A program made the position numbers and the translations under genes. A stretch of 64,000 nucleotides of DNA from JAJEBT01 sp965214975 (GTDB lineage: Bacteria; Pseudomonadota; Alphaproteobacteria; MPNO01; UBA830). Within the stretch, counting starts at the first letter, position 1, and the number at the start of each line of letters is the position of its first letter. Below the pieces are notes generated by a model. That model had not been told where the DNA came from. It did not search any database and was given only the letters and a program-made list of their open reading frames with translations. The DNA is taken from contig OZ244055.1 of the NCBI GenBank assembly GCA_965214975.1, positions 3,743,672-3,807,671 on the forward strand, read 5' to 3'. Below, in pieces: positions 22,450 to 31,047 of the stretch.

Positions 22450-24024
22450 ATGAACGGCGGTGCCCGCCGGCCGGTGGTTCTGTGCGTCCTCGACGGCTGG
22501 GGGCACAGGGAGGGCGGCGGCGACAACGCGACCGCGCCCGCGAACGCGCCGGCGTTCGCGCGGCTGTGGCGGACCTGTCCGCGGGCGCTGCTGTCGGCGT
22601 CGGGCGCGGACGTCGGGCTGCCCGAGGGGCAGATGGGCAATTCCGAGGTCGGCCATCTCGTTCTCGGGGCGGGCCGCGTCGTGCTGCAGGACATCTGCCG
22701 GATCGACGCCGCGATCGCCGACGGCGGCCTGCGCGCGAACCCGGCGCTGGCGCGGCTGACCGCGGCTCTCGCGCGAACCGGCGGCACCTGCCATCTCGCG
22801 GGACTGCTGTCGGAGGGCGGCGTGCATTCCCGCCGCGACCACATCGCCGAACTCGCCGCGGCCGTGGCCGGCCGCGGGATCCCGGTCGCGGTGCACGGCT
22901 TCCTCGACGGCCGCGACACGCCCCCGGCGAGCGCGGAGCGGGAGGTGGCGGCGTTCGAGCGGCGGATCTCCGGCCTCCCCGGCGCCGCGGTCGCGACGCT
23001 CTGCGGCCGCTACTACGCCATGGACCGGGACACGCGCTGGGACCGCGTCGAGCGCGCCTGCGACCTTCTGGTCTCGGGCCGGGGGGCCGCCGCGCCGGAC
23101 GCGCTCTCGGCAGTCCGGGCGAGCTACGGCGACGGCGTGACGGACGAGTTCGTCGCGCCGGTCGCGATCGGCGGCTACGGGGGGATGCGGGACGGCGACG
23201 GCCTGCTGATGGCGAATTTCCGCGCCGACCGGGTGCGCCAGATCCTGCTGGCCCTTCTCCGGGAGGACTTCGACGGGTTCGCGCGCCGCCGGCGGGTGGC
23301 GTTCGCGGGCGCGGCCGGGGTCGTGGAGTACTCGCCGGAGCACGCCCGGCTCATGGAGGCCATGTTCCCGCCGGTGCCGGTGGACAACGGCCTGGGGCGC
23401 GTGGTGTCGGACGCCGGCCTGCGCCAGCTGCGGATCGCCGAGACCGAGAAGTACGCCCACGTGACGTACTTCTTCAACGGCGGCGAGGAGGCGCCGCTGC
23501 CCGGGGAGGACCGCGTCCTCGTCCCCTCGCCCCGGGTCGCGACCTACGACCTGCGTCCGGAGATGTCGGCCCGCGAGGTCACCGACCGGCTGGTGTCGGA
23601 GATCGCGGGGGGCGGGCACGATCTCGCGGTCGTCAACTACGCCAACCCGGACATGGTCGGCCACACCGGGGTCATGGAGGCCGCGGTCCGCGCCGTCCGC
23701 GCCGTCGACGGCTGCGTCGCGCGCCTCGCGGCGGCGGTCGGTCGGGCCGGCGGCGCGCTCCTGGTCACCGCCGACCACGGCAACGCGGAGGCCATGCGCG
23801 ACCCCGCGACCGGGGAGGCCCGCACCGCCCACACCCTCAACCCGGTGCCCGTCCTTCTCGTCAACGGCCCGGGCCGCGTCGGGGGGCTGCGCGACGGGGG
23901 GCTCGCCGACGTCGCGCCGACGGTTCTCGACCTGATGGGCCTCGCGCCGCCGGCCGAGATGACCGGCGGCTCGCTCCTGCTCGGGAGGGATCCCGCCGCC
24001 GGCGGGCCGGCCGCGGGAGCGTAG
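22450..24024 (+). CDS. gpmI: 2,3-bisphosphoglycerate-independent phosphoglycerate mutase
   Basis: 524 residues; interconverts 3- and 2-phosphoglycerate in glycolysis with two manganese ions. Alkaline-phosphatase-like motifs: VLCVLDGWGHR at the start, GNSEVGHLVLGAGR with the phosphoserine, HSRRDHI, FLDGRDTPP, MANFRADRVRQI, VVNYANPDMVGHTG and VTADHGNAE. Full length, with all metal ligands present by eye. The start follows GGGACGGCGGCG 56 bases after rsfS. Confidence 0.97.
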   Translation: MNGGARRPVVLCVLDGWGHREGGGDNATAPANAPAFARLWRTCPRALLSASGADVGLPEGQMGNSEVGHLVLGAGRVVLQDICRIDAAIADGGLRANPALARLTAALARTGGTCHLAGLLSEGGVHSRRDHIAELAAAVAGRGIPVAVHGFLDGRDTPPASAEREVAAFERRISGLPGAAVATLCGRYYAMDRDTRWDRVERACDLLVSGRGAAAPDALSAVRASYGDGVTDEFVAPVAIGGYGGMRDGDGLLMANFRADRVRQILLALLREDFDGFARRRRVAFAGAAGVVEYSPEHARLMEAMFPPVPVDNGLGRVVSDAGLRQLRIAETEKYAHVTYFFNGGEEAPLPGEDRVLVPSPRVATYDLRPEMSAREVTDRLVSEIAGGGHDLAVVNYANPDMVGHTGVMEAAVRAVRAVDGCVARLAAAVGRAGGALLVTADHGNAEAMRDPATGEARTAHTLNPVPVLLVNGPGRVGGLRDGGLADVAPTVLDLMGLAPPAEMTGGSLLLGRDPAAGGPAAGA

Positions 24025-24116
24025 CGCGGAATCCCTCGACCCGGAGGGCCGAAAGGCTGTATCCTGCGCCGGCCGGCCTCCGCGGCCGGCGGCGGCCGAA
24101 CGGACGGGGACGGGAC

Positions 24117-25397
24117 ATGCCGGGGAAGACACTGCGACTGATGGCGCTCGGCGCGGCGCTGGCCGCGTTCGGCGGCGCGGCGGGCGCCGAGGACGCGGAC
24201 GGGAACACCGGAACCTACCGGCAGCTCGAGCTGTTCGGCAACGTGTTCGAGCGCGTCCGCGCCAAGTACGTCGAGGAGGTGACCGACCGCGAGCTGATGG
24301 AGGCCGCGATCAACGGCATGCTGACGTCTCTCGACCCGCATTCCGGCTACCTGAGCCCGGACCGGTTCGAGGACATGCAGGTCCAGACGCGCGGCGCGTT
24401 CGGCGGGCTCGGCATCGAGGTCACCATGGAGAACGGCCTCGTCAAGGTGGTCTCCCCGATCGACGACACGCCGGCCTTCCGGGCCGGCATCCGGCCCGGC
24501 GACCTGATCACGCATCTCGACGGCGAGCCCGTGCTCGGCCTGACCCTGTCGGAGGCCGTCGAGCGCATGCGCGGGGAGCCGGACACCGACATCCGGCTCC
24601 GGATCCGCAGGGCGGACCGCGAGCCGTTCGACGTCACCGTGACCCGCGCCGTCATACGGATCCGCTCGGTCCGGTCCCGGGACGAGGGCGACGGCATCGC
24701 CTACGTCCGGGTCACGTCCTTCAGCGAGAACACCGCCGCCGGCCTCGAGCGCGAGATCGGCAAGGTGAAGGAGAGCGCCGGCGACGGCGGCCTGAAGGGG
24801 CTGGTCCTCGACCTGCGCAACAATCCCGGGGGCCTGCTCGACCAGTCGGTGGGCGTCTCCGACCTCTTTCTCTCCCGGGGCGAGATCGTGTCGACGCGGA
24901 CCCGCGACCCGGGGGAGGGGCAGCGCTTCAACGCCAGGCCGGGCGACCTGCTCGACGGCCTGCCGATGGTGGTGCTGGTCAACGGCGGCTCGGCCTCGGC
25001 CTCGGAGATCGTCGCCGGCGCGCTGCAGGACCACCGGCGGGCCCTGGTCATGGGCACGCGCACCTTCGGCAAGGGGTCGGTGCAGACCGTCATGCCGCTC
25101 GGCGCGCACGGCGCGATCCGCCTGACCACCGCCCGCTACTACACGCCGTCGGGGCGTTCCATCCAGGCCACCGGGATCGAGCCGGACATCGTGGTCGAGC
25201 AGGCGCGCGTCGAGGCGCTCGAGGCGCCGGAGCGCCGGCGCGAGGAGGATCTGCGCGGGCGGCTCGACAACCCGGACGCGGGGCGGGACGGCGACGGCGC
25301 GGAGGAGGCCTCCGCGCCCGAGCGGCCGGACGACTACCAGCTCGCGCGGGCGGTCGACCTGCTGCGCGGCCTGTCGCTCTGGCGCCCGGCCGACTGA
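24117..25397 (+). CDS. ctpA: C-terminal processing peptidase, S41 family
   Basis: 426 residues with a signal peptide (MPGKTLRLMALGAALAAFGG, cleavage near AGAED), so periplasmic. A PDZ domain lies around residues 95-175 (GAFGGLGIEVTMENG to GIRPGDLITHLDG). The S41 domain carries LRNNPGGLLDQSV, the catalytic serine in GGSASASEIVAGAL and the lysine in GTRTFGKGSVQT. A charged, disordered linker precedes the last 25 residues. It trims periplasmic and cell-wall proteins. The neighbour envC, often located between gpmI and ctpA, is absent. Confidence 0.95.
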   Translation: MPGKTLRLMALGAALAAFGGAAGAEDADGNTGTYRQLELFGNVFERVRAKYVEEVTDRELMEAAINGMLTSLDPHSGYLSPDRFEDMQVQTRGAFGGLGIEVTMENGLVKVVSPIDDTPAFRAGIRPGDLITHLDGEPVLGLTLSEAVERMRGEPDTDIRLRIRRADREPFDVTVTRAVIRIRSVRSRDEGDGIAYVRVTSFSENTAAGLEREIGKVKESAGDGGLKGLVLDLRNNPGGLLDQSVGVSDLFLSRGEIVSTRTRDPGEGQRFNARPGDLLDGLPMVVLVNGGSASASEIVAGALQDHRRALVMGTRTFGKGSVQTVMPLGAHGAIRLTTARYYTPSGRSIQATGIEPDIVVEQARVEALEAPERRREEDLRGRLDNPDAGRDGDGAEEASAPERPDDYQLARAVDLLRGLSLWRPAD

Positions 25398-25405
25398 GGG
25401 CGCGG

Positions 25406-25879
25406 GTGACGGTTCCGGCGGCCCCTCCCGGCTACCGGCCCGGCGTCGGCGTGATGCTCGTCGACGGCCGCGGGCGGGCGTTCGCGGGCGAGCGCCTCGA
25501 CATGCCGGGGGCGTGGCAGATGCCGCAGGGCGGCATCGAGGCCGGCGAGACGGCTGAGCAGGCCGCGCGCCGCGAGCTCGGGGAGGAGACCGGCATCCGC
25601 TCGGCGTCCCGCGTCGCCGTCGCCGGGGACTGGAAGACCTACGACCTGCCGGAGGAGCTCGCCGGCCGGCTGTGGGGCGGCCGCTACCGCGGGCAGGCGC
25701 AGATCTGGACGCTGTTCCGGTTCGAGGGGCCGGAGTCCGAGATCGACCTCGCCGCGGGGGATCCCGAGTTCGGGCGCTGGAAATGGAGCCCGCTCCACGC
25801 CCTGGCCGGGGAGATCGTCCCGTTCAAGCGCGCCGTGTACCGCGAGGTGGTCCGCGAGTTCGCGCCGCTCGTCGGCTGA
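25406..25879 (+). CDS. rppH: RNA pyrophosphohydrolase
   Basis: 157 residues from GTG at 25406. The Nudix box GGIEAGETAEQAARRELGEE is complete and YRPGVGVMLVDGRG precedes it; WGGRYRGQAQIWTLFRF is typical of RppH. It removes pyrophosphate from mRNA 5' ends and so starts decay. Follows ctpA by eight bases; the gpmI-ctpA-rppH run is typical of alphaproteobacteria. Confidence 0.93.
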   Translation: MTVPAAPPGYRPGVGVMLVDGRGRAFAGERLDMPGAWQMPQGGIEAGETAEQAARRELGEETGIRSASRVAVAGDWKTYDLPEELAGRLWGGRYRGQAQIWTLFRFEGPESEIDLAAGDPEFGRWKWSPLHALAGEIVPFKRAVYREVVREFAPLVG

Positions 25880-25892
25880 CCCCGCCGGCGCC

Positions 25893-26774
25893 TCAGGCCA
25901 GCCGGGCGGCGCGCCGCCCGGCCCGGAGCGCCAGCAGGCGCGGGGCGGCGCGGAGGCGGTACCAGACGAACGCCCGCACCGCGCCCGCGGCGAGGCGGCC
26001 GGCCGGGCCGCGGGAGTCGAGGCCGACGGCGTCGAAGATCATCTCGATCCCCCGGGCCACGTGCCGGGGCCTGTAGTAGCGGAGCGCCCGCCGCGCGTAG
26101 GCGGCGGCGCAGGCGCGGCGGTCGTAGGCGCCGCCGTCCCCGTTGGCGGCCCAGTAGGCGGTGGCGAGCTCGTCGTCCTCGGATTCGGAGATCCGCCCGA
26201 ACGCGACCCCGAGCCGCGCGAGGCGGCCGAGCCCGTCGGCCTCCAGGCACCGGCGCATGTTGCGGCGGAACAGGCAGTAGTGGGCGTACTCGTCGTCGGC
26301 GATGCGCCGGCAGATCGCCTCGAGGACGGGCTCGTCGGACGCCTCGGCGATCGCGGTGTAGAAGGAGTTGGTGCCGGTCTCGACCATGCACCGCGCCACC
26401 AGCTCCCCGCTCCTGGTTCCCCTGACGGACCGGGCGGCGTCGAGCGGAAGGCGGAAACCGTTCCGGAACCTCCGGAAACGCTCCTCGAAATCGAAGCCGG
26501 GGTCGGCGAGCGCGGCCCACCGGCCGAGCGCCCGGCCGTGCTGGATCTCCTCCAGCGCCCAGCGGTCGACGGCGGCCTGCATGCGGGCGTCGCCGTCGAA
26601 CACGCGGTTCAGGTAGACCCGGTAGTCGTCCGCGTTGCGCTCGACCAGGCTCGCCGCCTTGACGACCGGAACGATGTCCGGATCGACGCGGGAGGGGTCG
26701 AAGCGGCCCCACGGAATGTCCTCAAGCGTCCAGTTTCCCATCCCCGTCACCAGCGGCGGTCGACGACGCGGCAT
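25893..26774 (-). CDS. ferritin-like diiron protein
   Basis: 293 residues (or 282 from the ATG at 26741, which has GACGGGG before it). Two metal-binding helices show EEIQHG near residue 75 and DDEYAHY near residue 168, and CMVETGTNSFYTAIAEASDE lies between them, the EXXH pattern of four-helix diiron proteins such as acyl-ACP desaturase relatives. The C-terminal third is Arg- and Ala-rich and may contact membrane or nucleic acid. Convergent with rppH. Substrate unknown; oxygenase, desaturase and iron-storage roles are all open. Confidence 0.75.
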   Translation of the reverse strand: MPRRRPPLVTGMGNWTLEDIPWGRFDPSRVDPDIVPVVKAASLVERNADDYRVYLNRVFDGDARMQAAVDRWALEEIQHGRALGRWAALADPGFDFEERFRRFRNGFRLPLDAARSVRGTRSGELVARCMVETGTNSFYTAIAEASDEPVLEAICRRIADDEYAHYCLFRRNMRRCLEADGLGRLARLGVAFGRISESEDDELATAYWAANGDGGAYDRRACAAAYARRALRYYRPRHVARGIEMIFDAVGLDSRGPAGRLAAGAVRAFVWYRLRAAPRLLALRAGRRAARLA

Positions 26775-27090
26775 GCAGCCCTGACAACCCCTCCAGTGTA
26801 GCCCGCGGAACCGCGCCTGTCGATCGTCCCACGGGCCGGTTTCCGTCCGGCGACGGGTGGACCGGGCCTGTCCGGCGGGCGTCCGGGAGCGCGTTTCGCC
26901 GCCCGGGCGCCGGTTCGGCCCGGGGGGCGCCGCCGCGCCCGCCGCCGGCGCGCGGTCGCGACGGAAGCGGCCCCCGGCCGGGGACGGCGGCCGGGGATGA
27001 TCCGCCCGGCCCCGTGTGCTAGCAATGGCGGAAGGATGCCGCGACGATGATTCCGCCCGAACCGACCGAGGCCCGCCGGGGAGCGGGCGG
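26775..27090. other. divergent intergenic spacer
   Basis: 316 bases separating the ferritin-like gene from the TPP-enzyme gene. It is GC-rich with several short inverted pieces and no convincing promoter hexamers. A short frame from GTG at 27016 continues into the next gene and could extend it. Confidence 0.5.
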
Positions 27091-27690
27091 GTGAGGCCGC
27101 CGGTTCTCGACCGGCGCGGTCTCCTGCCGGCGCTCTACCCGGATCCGGCGGGAATCCTGTTCGTCGCGGGCCTCGCCGGCGCGGCGCGGGACGCCGCGGC
27201 GCTGACCGGGGAGGCGGACACCCTGTTCGCCTTCGGCGGCGCCATGGGCGGCGCGGTGGCGGCCGGCCTCGGCGCGGCGCTGGCGGCGCCGGACGCGCGG
27301 GTGGACGTGATCACCGGCGACGGCGAGCTCCTGATGAACGCGGGCGCGCTCGCGACGGTCGCCTCCGCCGCCCCCGCCAACCTGGCGGTGGTTTGCATCG
27401 ACAACGGCGTCCACGGCGAGACCGGGGCGCAGCCGGGCCACACGGCGCGGCGGACCAGCCTCGCCCTGATGGCGGAGGGCGCGGGGTTCGCCTCGGTGCG
27501 GACGCTCGAGGACGGGGCCGGGATCGCGGCGGCGCGCGCCTTCCTCCGGGACTCGCCGGCGCCGAGGTTCCTGTGGGCGCGGGTGCGGCCGGGGCCGCCG
27601 AGCGCGTTCGACCGCAGCTGGAACCCCGCGGAGCGCCGGACGCTGTTCCGCGAGGCGCGCCTCGGCGCGGTCCGGGGGGCCGCCTCCTGA
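27091..27690 (+). CDS. thiamine pyrophosphate-binding enzyme, decarboxylase C-terminal type
   Basis: 199 residues from GTG at 27091, chosen for GGGGAGCGGGCGG before it. It is a stand-alone PP-type TPP-binding domain: LFAFGGAMGGAVAAGLGAAL, then the cofactor motif GDGELLMNAGALATVAS ending in CIDNG and HGETGAQPGHTA. This resembles the beta subunit of sulfopyruvate or phosphonopyruvate decarboxylase. The pyrimidine-binding partner is not in the window. It is transcribed into the molybdoenzyme gene, so the two may act on related carbonyl compounds. Confidence 0.75.
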   Translation: MRPPVLDRRGLLPALYPDPAGILFVAGLAGAARDAAALTGEADTLFAFGGAMGGAVAAGLGAALAAPDARVDVITGDGELLMNAGALATVASAAPANLAVVCIDNGVHGETGAQPGHTARRTSLALMAEGAGFASVRTLEDGAGIAAARAFLRDSPAPRFLWARVRPGPPSAFDRSWNPAERRTLFREARLGAVRGAAS

Positions 27691-30071
27691 TCGGCGCGCG
27701 CATCGCCCGGATCGAGGATCCGGCGCTGCTGCGCGGGCGGGGGATGTTCGTCGACGACATCCGCCTGCCCGGCATGCTGCACGCGGCCTTCGTCCGCAGC
27801 CCGCATCCGCACGCGCTCGTCCGCGCGGTCGACCGGTCGGCCGCGCGCGCCGCGCCCGGGGTCCGGGCCGTCTACGCGACGGAGGATTTCGCGCCGCACC
27901 TGGCCGAGCCGCGCCTGCCGCTGCAGTTCCCCTCGGGGAACCTTCCGGACGGCGTCACCGCCGGCCTGCTCGCCGACGGCGAGGTGTGCCATGTCGGGGA
28001 GGCGGTGGCGATGGTGGTCGCCGCCAGCCGCTACGCCGCCGAGGACGCGGCCGGGCTGGTCGCGGTCGACTACGAGCCGCTGCCGTCGGTGGCCGGCGCC
28101 GCCGCCGCGGCGGCCCCGGACGCGCCGCGCGTGCGCGGCCGGGGAGACGGCAACCTGCTGGCCCGCTTCGGCCAGAGCTACGGCGACGTCGCGGCCGCCT
28201 TCGCCCGCGCCGCCTGCGTCGCCGGGGACCGCTTCGTGCAGCACCGGGGCGGCGCGCACCCGCTGGAGGGCAGGGGCGCGGTGGCGCGCCACGACCGCCC
28301 GGACGACCGCCTGACGCTCTGGTCGTCGACCCAGATGTCGCACGAGCTGCGGGCGGCCGCGGTGCGGATCCTGGGCATCGACGAGGGCCGCATCCGCGTC
28401 GTCGCGCCGGACGTCGGCGGCGGGTTCGGCTCCAAGTTCATCGTCTACGGCGAGGACGTCGCGGTGGCGCTGGCGGCGCGGCTGCTCGACGCCCCGGTCA
28501 AGTGGATCGAGGACCGGCGGGAGCACTTCACGTCGGCGATCCAGGAGCGGGAGCAGGACTGGGAGATGGAGATCGCCACCGACGCCGGGGGCCGCGTCCT
28601 CGGCGTCCGCGGCGCGATGCTCAACGACCAGGGCGCCTACACGCCCCAGGGCGTCAACCTCGCCTACAACGCGTCGGCCGCGGTTCCCGGCCCCTACGTG
28701 GTGCCGGCCTACGAGATCGACGTGCGGGTGGTGGAGACCAACGCGGTTCCGGCGGCGCCGGTGCGCGGCGCCGGCTACCCCCAGGGCTGCTACGTGATGG
28801 AGCGGCTGCTCGACCGCGCCGCCGAGCGCCTCGGCATGGACCGCGCCGAGATCCGGCGGCGCAACCTGGTTCCGGCCGAGGCGATGCCCTACGAATCGCC
28901 GATGAGGACGCGGGCCGGAACGCCGGTCACGGCCGACAGCGGCGACTTCCCGGCGGCCATGGAGGCGGCGCTCGGGCATGCCGGCTACGCCGGCTTCGCG
29001 CGCCGCCAGGCCGCGGCGCGGCGCGAGGGGCGCTACATCGGGATCGGCGTCGCCAACGGCCTCAAGGGCACCGGGCGGGGGCCGTTCGAATCGGGGGCGG
29101 TCCGCATCGAGCGTTCCGGCAAGGTGCGGGTGTTCACCGGCGCGCTGGCGATGGGGCAGGGCCTGAAGACGATGCTGGCGCAGGTCGCGTCGGCCCAGCT
29201 CGGCGTCGACTGCGCGGACATCGAGGTGGTGTGCGGCGACACCGAGACGGTCGCGCTCGGCTTCGGCGGCTTCGCGAGCCGCCAGGCCGTCACCGCGGGC
29301 TCGTCGGTGCACGCCGCCGCGGCCGAGGTGCGCGCCCGCGCGCTCGCCATGGCGGCGCATCTCCTGGAGGCCGCGGAGGACGACCTGGAGATGGCCGCCG
29401 GCGAGGTCCGGGTCAGGGGGTCGGACGTCGCGGTTCCGCTCCGCGCGGTCGCGGAGGCCTGCGCCGGGGCGCCCGGCTACGCGATGCCGGGCGCCGCCGA
29501 GCCCGGGCTGGAGGCGGTTTCCCACTTCAGGCCGGACGCGCTGACCTACTCCAACGGCGCGCATGCGGTCGAGGTCGAGGTCGACGTCGGCACCGGGGGC
29601 GTGACGCTCCTGCGCTACGTCGCGGTCAGCGACTGCGGGGTCCGGATCAACCCGATGACGGTCGACGGCCAGGTCGCCGGAGGGGTCGCGCACGGCATCG
29701 GCAACGCCCTGTTCGAGTGGATGGGCTACGACGGGAACGGCCAGCCGCTGACGACGAATCTCGGCGAGTACCTGATGCCGACGGCGGCGGAGCTGGTCGG
29801 GATCGAGATCCACCACCGCGAATCGCCGACGCCCCTGAACCCGCTCGGCGTCAAGGGCGTCGGCGAGACCGGAACCGTGCCGGCGGCGGCGGCCGTGGTG
29901 TCGGCGATCGAGAACGCGCTCGCGCCGTTCGGCGCCCGCCTCTCCGACTATCCGGTGACGCCGGCCCGCATCGTGGAACTCGTCCGCGCCGGCTCCCGGC
30001 CCCCGGCGCCGCCGGCTCAGGAGCCGCCCGGCCCCCGGACCGCCTCGAGAACGGCGTCCGGGCCCGGATAG
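27687..30071 (+). CDS. xanthine dehydrogenase-family molybdopterin-binding subunit
   Basis: About 794 residues. N-terminal aldehyde oxidase a/b hammerhead domain (RIEDPALLRGRGMFVDDIRL), then the molybdenum cofactor domains with VAPDVGGGFGSKFIVY, RGAGYPQGCYVMERLLD, GALAMGQGLKTML and the catalytic glutamate in GVKGVGETGTVPAA. It hydroxylates or oxidises an aldehyde or heterocycle. The FAD and 2Fe-2S subunits usually encoded beside it are absent, so it is an orphan here. No ATG or GTG suits the N-terminus; CTG at 27687 overlapping the previous stop is the likely start. Its 3' end overlaps the convergent redoxin gene by 55 bases. Confidence 0.88.
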   Translation: MIGARIARIEDPALLRGRGMFVDDIRLPGMLHAAFVRSPHPHALVRAVDRSAARAAPGVRAVYATEDFAPHLAEPRLPLQFPSGNLPDGVTAGLLADGEVCHVGEAVAMVVAASRYAAEDAAGLVAVDYEPLPSVAGAAAAAAPDAPRVRGRGDGNLLARFGQSYGDVAAAFARAACVAGDRFVQHRGGAHPLEGRGAVARHDRPDDRLTLWSSTQMSHELRAAAVRILGIDEGRIRVVAPDVGGGFGSKFIVYGEDVAVALAARLLDAPVKWIEDRREHFTSAIQEREQDWEMEIATDAGGRVLGVRGAMLNDQGAYTPQGVNLAYNASAAVPGPYVVPAYEIDVRVVETNAVPAAPVRGAGYPQGCYVMERLLDRAAERLGMDRAEIRRRNLVPAEAMPYESPMRTRAGTPVTADSGDFPAAMEAALGHAGYAGFARRQAAARREGRYIGIGVANGLKGTGRGPFESGAVRIERSGKVRVFTGALAMGQGLKTMLAQVASAQLGVDCADIEVVCGDTETVALGFGGFASRQAVTAGSSVHAAAAEVRARALAMAAHLLEAAEDDLEMAAGEVRVRGSDVAVPLRAVAEACAGAPGYAMPGAAEPGLEAVSHFRPDALTYSNGAHAVEVEVDVGTGGVTLLRYVAVSDCGVRINPMTVDGQVAGGVAHGIGNALFEWMGYDGNGQPLTTNLGEYLMPTAAELVGIEIHHRESPTPLNPLGVKGVGETGTVPAAAAVVSAIENALAPFGARLSDYPVTPARIVELVRAGSRPPAPPAQEPPGPRTASRTASGPG

Positions 30072-30607
30072 GGGCGCGAGAACCGGTGCCGCACGACGCC
30101 TCCGGCGTCGACCACGAGAACGAGGCTCCGGGCGGTGCCGTGGAACGCGCTGCCCTCGGGGTAGCGTCCGCTGGCGGCGCCGAAGGCGCGGATGATCCCC
30201 GCCCCGGCGTCAGAGAGCAGCGGGTAGCCGATGCCGCGGGAGCGCGAGAACCGCTCGAGCACGCCGGCGTCGTCGCGGGTCACCATCGCGACGCCGTAGC
30301 CGAGCGCGCGGAACTCCTTGACGCGGGCGTTCCAGGCGACCGCCTGGACCTTGCAGCTGGCTCACCAGTCGAGCGACTTGGCGAACAGGATGACGAGGCC
30401 GCGCCGGCGCGCCAGCGACTTGAAGTCCCTTTCCTGGCCGTGCTGGTCCCGCGCCGCGAGATCGTGCGGGATCGGCGCGCCCGCGGCCGGCCCGAACCGG
30501 TGGGGGTCGTGGTGGCCGGCCTGGAGTCCCGCCGCCGGGGCCGCGGCGAGGGCGGCGGCGAGCGCGGCGGCACGCAGGGCCGCGTAGGGGTTTCCGGCGA
30601 CCGCCAT
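30017..30607 (-). CDS. AhpC/TSA-type redoxin, probable selenoprotein (in-frame UGA at codon 82)
   Basis: Reading through one TGA (30362-30364) gives 196 residues. The ATG at 30607 follows GGGGAGGTTCGCC. Residues 1-30 are a signal peptide, so the protein is exported. The thioredoxin fold follows: LVILFAKSLDW, then UGA, then ASCKVQAVAWNARVKEF, and after it GYGVAMVTRDDAGVLERF, GIGYPLLSDAGAGIIRAFG and LVLVVDAGG. The UGA falls exactly where the family has the first cysteine of WCxxC, giving U82-A-S-C85. A hairpin with a GGUC loop lies just after it. Frame and homology continue unbroken on both sides, unlike in a decayed gene. It probably reduces peroxides or disulfides in the periplasm. A nonsense mutation is the alternative. 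Confidence 0.8.
30332..30347 (-). promoter_or_regulatory. bacterial SECIS-like hairpin
   Basis: Fourteen bases after the UGA the minus strand has CCAGGC-GGTC-GCCTGG, a perfect six-pair stem with a GGUC loop. The E. coli fdhF SECIS also shows GGUC in its loop at nearly the same distance from the UGA. A bulged U like that of fdhF is not obvious. It would recruit SelB with selenocysteinyl-tRNA. Confidence 0.65.
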
Positions 30608-30715
30608 GGCGAACCTCCCCGTCCGTCCGTTTCCGGAACCGCGTTCCGGAACCCGGCCGATCATGGACCGCGCGGGGCCCCGTTGCAAGCGCGACGGCGC
30701 CGGTGCGGGGAGGCG

Positions 30716-31036
30716 CTACGGAGCTCCGCGGGTTTCGGATCCTGTCGGCCGGTCCCCGCAATCGGCCTCCGACCTGTGCAGCGTGAAGCCGCCGTCGGCC
30801 CTGCGGTAGTAGATGGCGGCGGGCACCGCCCTGCGCCACGCCCACGGCGAGTAGCTCGGGCAGCCGTGGCGGTCGACGCCGCGCGGCACCATGTAGCGGT
30901 TCTCCGCCAGACGGATCGCGCCCGGCGGCGGATCCGGCGGCGGCGCCATCGCGCCGCCGCCCCCGCCCGCCGGGCCGCCGTGACAGGCGGCAAGCGCGGC
31001 CAGCGACACCAGTGCCGGCATGCCGGCGAGGCGCAT
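30716..31036 (-). CDS. small putative lipoprotein
   Basis: 106 residues: MRLAGMPALVSLAALAACHG is a signal peptide with lipobox LAAC, a Gly- and Pro-rich linker follows, and the mature part contains AENRYMVPRGVDRHGCPSYS and AAIYYRRADGGF. No family recognised. Eleven bases after the end of the phase-variable protease gene and on the same strand, so probably co-transcribed with it. Confidence 0.65.
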   Translation of the reverse strand: MRLAGMPALVSLAALAACHGGPAGGGGGAMAPPPDPPPGAIRLAENRYMVPRGVDRHGCPSYSPWAWRRAVPAAIYYRRADGGFTLHRSEADCGDRPTGSETRGAP

Positions 31037-31047
31037 CGCCGGCCTCC

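Noticed and set aside
22404..25397. 997-codon frame over gpmI and ctpA
   Set aside because: The first two thirds are an out-of-frame reading of gpmI; only the part from 24117 is real (ctpA).
27135..29816. 893-codon minus frame opposite the molybdoenzyme gene
   Set aside because: Low-complexity antisense shadow; no domains, while the + strand frame has all cofactor motifs.
30362..30364. Reading the TGA as a simple nonsense mutation in a redoxin pseudogene
   Set aside because: The frame, residues and length are intact on both sides, the codon is exactly the redox cysteine, and a SECIS-like hairpin follows; kept as the alternative hypothesis only.
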